Positions 4,764 to 7,019 of a stretch of 7,019 nt of DNA are shown here, piece after piece. Where the stretch lies: contig CANHXV010000105.1 of the NCBI GenBank assembly GCA_947464665.1, positions 1 to 7,019 on the forward strand, read 5' to 3'. How positions within the stretch are numbered: the first letter of the stretch is position 1; every line of letters starts with the position of its first letter. Under the pieces are notes generated by a model, which searched no databases, had not been told where the DNA came from, and saw nothing but the letters and a program-made list of their open reading frames with translations. This DNA is from Comamonadaceae bacterium (GTDB taxonomy: Bacteria > Pseudomonadota > Gammaproteobacteria > Burkholderiales > Burkholderiaceae_C). The position numbers were made by a program, and so were the translations under genes.

Positions 4764-6811
4764 AAGGAAGCCAGCACACCCAATTTCAAACTGCGCCCAG
4801 GCAATGGCGACTTGCCGGGTGCTGTTGAAGTCAGAATAGACGTCGCACTGTAAGCCCATTGGTTGCTGAGGTTGTCAACTTTGCCAAACCAATTCAAAGT
4901 CGTACCGGGCAGTTTCTGTTTGTAACTTACAAAGCCATGCCACAAGGTGTAAGCCTCTGTGGCCACACTGCCTGCTGGCACACGGCTTTGCGCAGCATGC
5001 CAATCAAATCCCAAGCGAGCACTCCAAGGACCCGTCGCGTGAATCAGGGCGGCTCCAAAGCGGACTGGAGAAATGCGCGGCAAGGGTTCATCGGTGCTCA
5101 GGTTGTGCGCTCGCACGGCATCGGCTTTGACAGCCAAATCCAGCGTGCTGGTAGCTTGTAACAGGCGCCATTGCGCTGAGGCCTCAAAGCCAGAAAACTT
5201 GGCACGCACACCTTTGTAAACCTGAACAGGCAAATCTTCTTCAATCTCAGTGGTCCCTAACAGACCAATGAAGTTTGAAAATTTGCTTTCGAAGGCAGTG
5301 ATCTTGAACTGGTGTGGCCCCTTTTGCCAGTCTGCAGACACGTCCATGCTGTTGGCTTTTTCAAGACCCAGATTTGAATCGCCGCGCTCCCATGCTGCAG
5401 TTGCAATGTGGGGGCCATTGGCGAAAAGTTCATAGTCTTTGGGCGCACGTTCAACACGCGAAGCGTTGGCACTCAAGCGCCATTGCGGTAGAACTTGCCA
5501 AGAAGCAGAGGTGGCAAAACTTTGCGGGACAAATTTGCGTGTGCCCAACTCAAATCGGTCCACAGTGGGGTCTGGATTGCCAAGCGATTTAACCGATACA
5601 TTTTCTCGCCGAACACCTGCATTGAAACGCGTCGAGCCGACAGCGTATTCTTCAATCAAGAACAATGCCTGTGTGCGTGTGTTGCTAAACGGTGCAAAGG
5701 CCTCGGCACCATCGGCAGAAAATTTGCCTTGCTCCGATTGCCAACCCCAAACACCCTCCCAAACGCCAGATTCTGTGCGCCATGGTTTGTGCCGCAATTG
5801 CAGCCGAACATCGCTGCCTTTGTTGGCAAACAAGGTACCTGCCTCTGCGCCTTCAAATTCGGTGTGCTTATAGTCTGTCTGACTGGCTTGAAAATTCAAA
5901 CTTTGAACCAGCCTTGTATCGGGTCGCCATTCACCTTCCAGCGAGGCGCGTTTGGACCGCATCCCGATGCTCACTTCGTCCTCGGCCACGGTGCCGTAGT
6001 TGCTCTGATAACTGTTAACGGACATACCCACATAGCCACGGTCTAAAAACAGACTGGCTCCTAGTGCGCCGCCTTTTGCAGCACTGGCAGAGTTGCAAAT
6101 GCGCGAAGCAAGCTCAGCAGATCCAGGTTTGCTGCATGGCAAATTTTTGGGTACTTTGACATCGCTTGTGCGGCGATCAAAGGCATCTGCGTGCAATACC
6201 CAAGCGCCCTCACCAACTTCTAACATGGCACCGTTGGAGCGTTCGCGATTGCCAGAGCCAAATTGCGATTGCGCTTTGCCCACAATACCTTGCATTTTTT
6301 GCCGTGGAATGCGGTTGTCAATGACATTGACCACACCACCCATGGCGCTGCCGCCATATTGCAAAGCAGACGGTCCGCGCAAAACTTCAATGCGCTCTGT
6401 GCTCAACACATCCATCGGCACAGCATGGTCATAGCTAAGGGAGGACACATCCATGCTGGCCCCACTGTTGCTCAGAACACGAATGCGGTCGCCATCCAGT
6501 CCGCGAATGATGGGGCGACTTGCGTTCGGTCCGAAATAAGTACTGCTGACACCTGGCAACTGGTTCAGTGTTTCACCCAGCGTGCTTTGGCCTTGTTGCA
6601 GCAGCGACAGGCCAGACAAACTGCTCACTGCAGATGGCGTTTGGGTTTTGGACAAGGGGTTGCCGGTGATGACAATTTCTTGTACAGCTTGCGCTACGGC
6701 GTTAGGCAGAAACAGGCCAGGCATGATGGACACCATGGCGGTTGCTGCGATTGAAAAAACAGAAGTGCAAGGCGCGCGCAAGCCGCCCTGCCGGGAAGAA
6801 ATTTGTGACAT
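4760..6811 (-). CDS. TonB-dependent outer-membrane receptor, ZnuD-like
   Basis: Outer-membrane beta-barrel that takes up a ligand with TonB/ExbBD energy; the closest family I recognise is ZnuD (zinc, possibly heme). The 683 residues begin with a signal peptide ending near ALA-type site AVAQA (about 40-42), directly followed by a TonB box QEIVITG at 44-50. The plug has LGETLNQLPGVSS at 78-90, RPIIRGLDGDRIRVL at 99-113, DHAVP at 128-132 and RIEVLRGPSALQYGG at 140-154. The barrel ends in a C-terminal Phe. ZnuD-like hallmarks are the plug Asp128-His129 pair and NGPHIATAAWERGDSNLGLE (about 465-484, His468); as I recall, matching residues bind zinc in Neisseria ZnuD. The loop that is His-rich in ZnuD (here SNYGTVAEDEV, about 270-280) lacks histidine. 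Cys226 and Cys239 may form a loop disulfide. The ATG at 6811, with AAAGG 5 bases before it, is preferred over a TTG 10 codons upstream. Substrate is unproven. Confidence 0.92.
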   Translation of the reverse strand: MSQISSRQGGLRAPCTSVFSIAATAMVSIMPGLFLPNAVAQAVQEIVITGNPLSKTQTPSAVSSLSGLSLLQQGQSTLGETLNQLPGVSSTYFGPNASRPIIRGLDGDRIRVLSNSGASMDVSSLSYDHAVPMDVLSTERIEVLRGPSALQYGGSAMGGVVNVIDNRIPRQKMQGIVGKAQSQFGSGNRERSNGAMLEVGEGAWVLHADAFDRRTSDVKVPKNLPCSKPGSAELASRICNSASAAKGGALGASLFLDRGYVGMSVNSYQSNYGTVAEDEVSIGMRSKRASLEGEWRPDTRLVQSLNFQASQTDYKHTEFEGAEAGTLFANKGSDVRLQLRHKPWRTESGVWEGVWGWQSEQGKFSADGAEAFAPFSNTRTQALFLIEEYAVGSTRFNAGVRRENVSVKSLGNPDPTVDRFELGTRKFVPQSFATSASWQVLPQWRLSANASRVERAPKDYELFANGPHIATAAWERGDSNLGLEKANSMDVSADWQKGPHQFKITAFESKFSNFIGLLGTTEIEEDLPVQVYKGVRAKFSGFEASAQWRLLQATSTLDLAVKADAVRAHNLSTDEPLPRISPVRFGAALIHATGPWSARLGFDWHAAQSRVPAGSVATEAYTLWHGFVSYKQKLPGTTLNWFGKVDNLSNQWAYSATSILTSTAPGKSPLPGRSLKLGVLASF

Positions 6812-6816
6812 GAAAA

Positions 6817-6821
6817 CCTTT
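6817..6821 (-). promoter_or_regulatory. Ribosome binding site deciding the receptor start
   Basis: AAAGG on the - strand sits 5 bases before the ATG at 6811. The longer reading from the TTG at 6841 would add ten residues before the signal peptide and has no comparable site, so the ATG is preferred. Confidence 0.6.
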
Positions 6822-6836
6822 GAAAATGAAAATTCA

Positions 6837-6854
6837 CTCAAACCAAAGTTTGAG
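6837..6854. promoter_or_regulatory. Perfect inverted repeat in the receptor leader
   Basis: CTCAAAC and GTTTGAG (6837-6843 and 6848-6854) form a perfect 7-bp inverted repeat around a 4-base centre, 25 bases before the receptor ATG and after the stop codon of the upstream small reading frame. It is in non-coding DNA, so coding constraint does not explain it. It could be an operator or an mRNA hairpin; on the - strand it is followed by TGAATTTTC, too weak a T run for a firm terminator. I do not recognise it as a Zur, Fur or cobalamin riboswitch element. Confidence 0.45.
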
Positions 6855-6870
6855 AAACTCTAAACATCGA

Positions 6871-7017
6871 TCAAAGGAAGACAGGTGGCGCGCGCGCAGA
6901 GAAGGCAAGCAGCAGTTGTGTGAAGCATGGCTTGCACTCAACAGAAGAATAAAAGGGCTGAGTCTGAGCAATGACAAGCGTTGTGCACGCTGATTGAAGA
7001 CCGTCGCCTGATGCCAA
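6871..7017 (-). CDS. C-terminal end of a small protein, possibly DUF2946-like (cut by window end)
   Basis: On the - strand a frame is open from the window edge to TGA at 6871-6873, giving 48 residues that end FSARAPPVFL and contain Cys at 11, 28 and 31 (counting from the edge; CKPC at 28-31). An ending of the form ARAPP is what I associate with small exported DUF2946-type proteins, which are often encoded just before TonB-dependent metal receptors. The direction and 59-base gap to the receptor fit a two-gene operon. Against it: the fragment is short, the rest is unseen, and another frame on the same strand (stop at 6834-6836) is also open to the edge. Function is unknown; the family name is a pattern-based guess. 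Confidence 0.4.
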   Translation of the reverse strand: MASGDGLQSACTTLVIAQTQPFYSSVECKPCFTQLLLAFSARAPPVFL

Positions 7018-7019
7018 AT

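Noticed and set aside
4795..4820. Hairpin CCC-A-GGCAA / TTGCC-GGG just past the pdxH stop, considered as a pdxH terminator
   Set aside because: The stem is good but has a bulged A and no T run follows on either strand. It lies in conserved receptor codons (GKSPLPGRS), so termination is not supported.
4188..4859. Long open frame (223 codons) antisense to pdxH, longer than pdxH itself
   Set aside because: It overlaps pdxH completely and the start of the receptor's coding end, its translation resembles no family I know, and pdxH is unmistakable. It is a codon-usage shadow.
5495..6046. 183-codon open frame antisense to the TonB-dependent receptor
   Set aside because: Shadow of the receptor frame; low-complexity translation with no domain or plausible context.
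6888..6897. Ten-base alternating GCGCGCGCGC tract, considered as a structural (Z-DNA-like) or recombination element
   Set aside because: It is short and is explained by Ala-Arg-Ala codons of the putative small protein.
6842..7019. Cobalamin riboswitch or Zur/Fur box upstream of the receptor
   Set aside because: I looked for a B12-box-like element and for AT-rich Zur or Fur palindromes and saw none in the available 178 bases; the promoter probably lies beyond the window.

Overview
The window looks like ordinary chromosome from a betaproteobacterium, most likely Burkholderiales/Comamonadaceae (a Limnohabitans- or Rhodoferax-like organism is my guess). This rests on protein character, the Entner-Doudoroff gene set and moderate, roughly balanced base composition; no taxonomic marker gene is present. 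Coding density is very high. There is no transposase, CRISPR array, rRNA or tRNA.

Layout: four blocks alternate in direction. (1) + strand, 3-817: the 3' end of a DgoA-type 2-dehydro-3-deoxy-6-phosphogalactonate aldolase gene, then gloA (glyoxalase I). (2) - strand, 3317-814: edd then eda, the two Entner-Doudoroff enzymes, overlapping by 10 bases with a strong internal ribosome binding site for eda. (3) + strand, 3541-4763: a ChaC-like gamma-glutamylcyclotransferase and pdxH, 2 bases apart. (4) - strand, 7017-4760: the end of a small unidentified gene that runs off the window (possibly DUF2946-like), then a ZnuD-like TonB-dependent outer-membrane receptor.

Both tail-to-tail junctions (gloA/eda and pdxH/receptor) are closed in the same way: the two TAA stop codons share one TTAA. 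The gloA transcript has a terminator-like hairpin lying inside the eda coding sequence. The only substantial non-coding stretch between the blocks (3318-3540, between edd and chaC) carries a 15-bp palindrome similar to the HexR operator and three further GTAAC/GTTAC half-sites, overlapping a plausible edd promoter.

Functionally, edd-eda converts 6-phosphogluconate to pyruvate and glyceraldehyde 3-phosphate. DgoA makes the same products from the galactonate branch. GloA removes methylglyoxal, a by-product of triose phosphates, using glutathione, and ChaC degrades glutathione. PdxH makes pyridoxal phosphate. The receptor probably imports a metal ion or metal complex. I see no clear new multi-gene system. 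The parts most worth a second look are the edd operator cluster, the receptor with its cut-off upstream partner and leader palindrome, and the repeated TTAA junctions.
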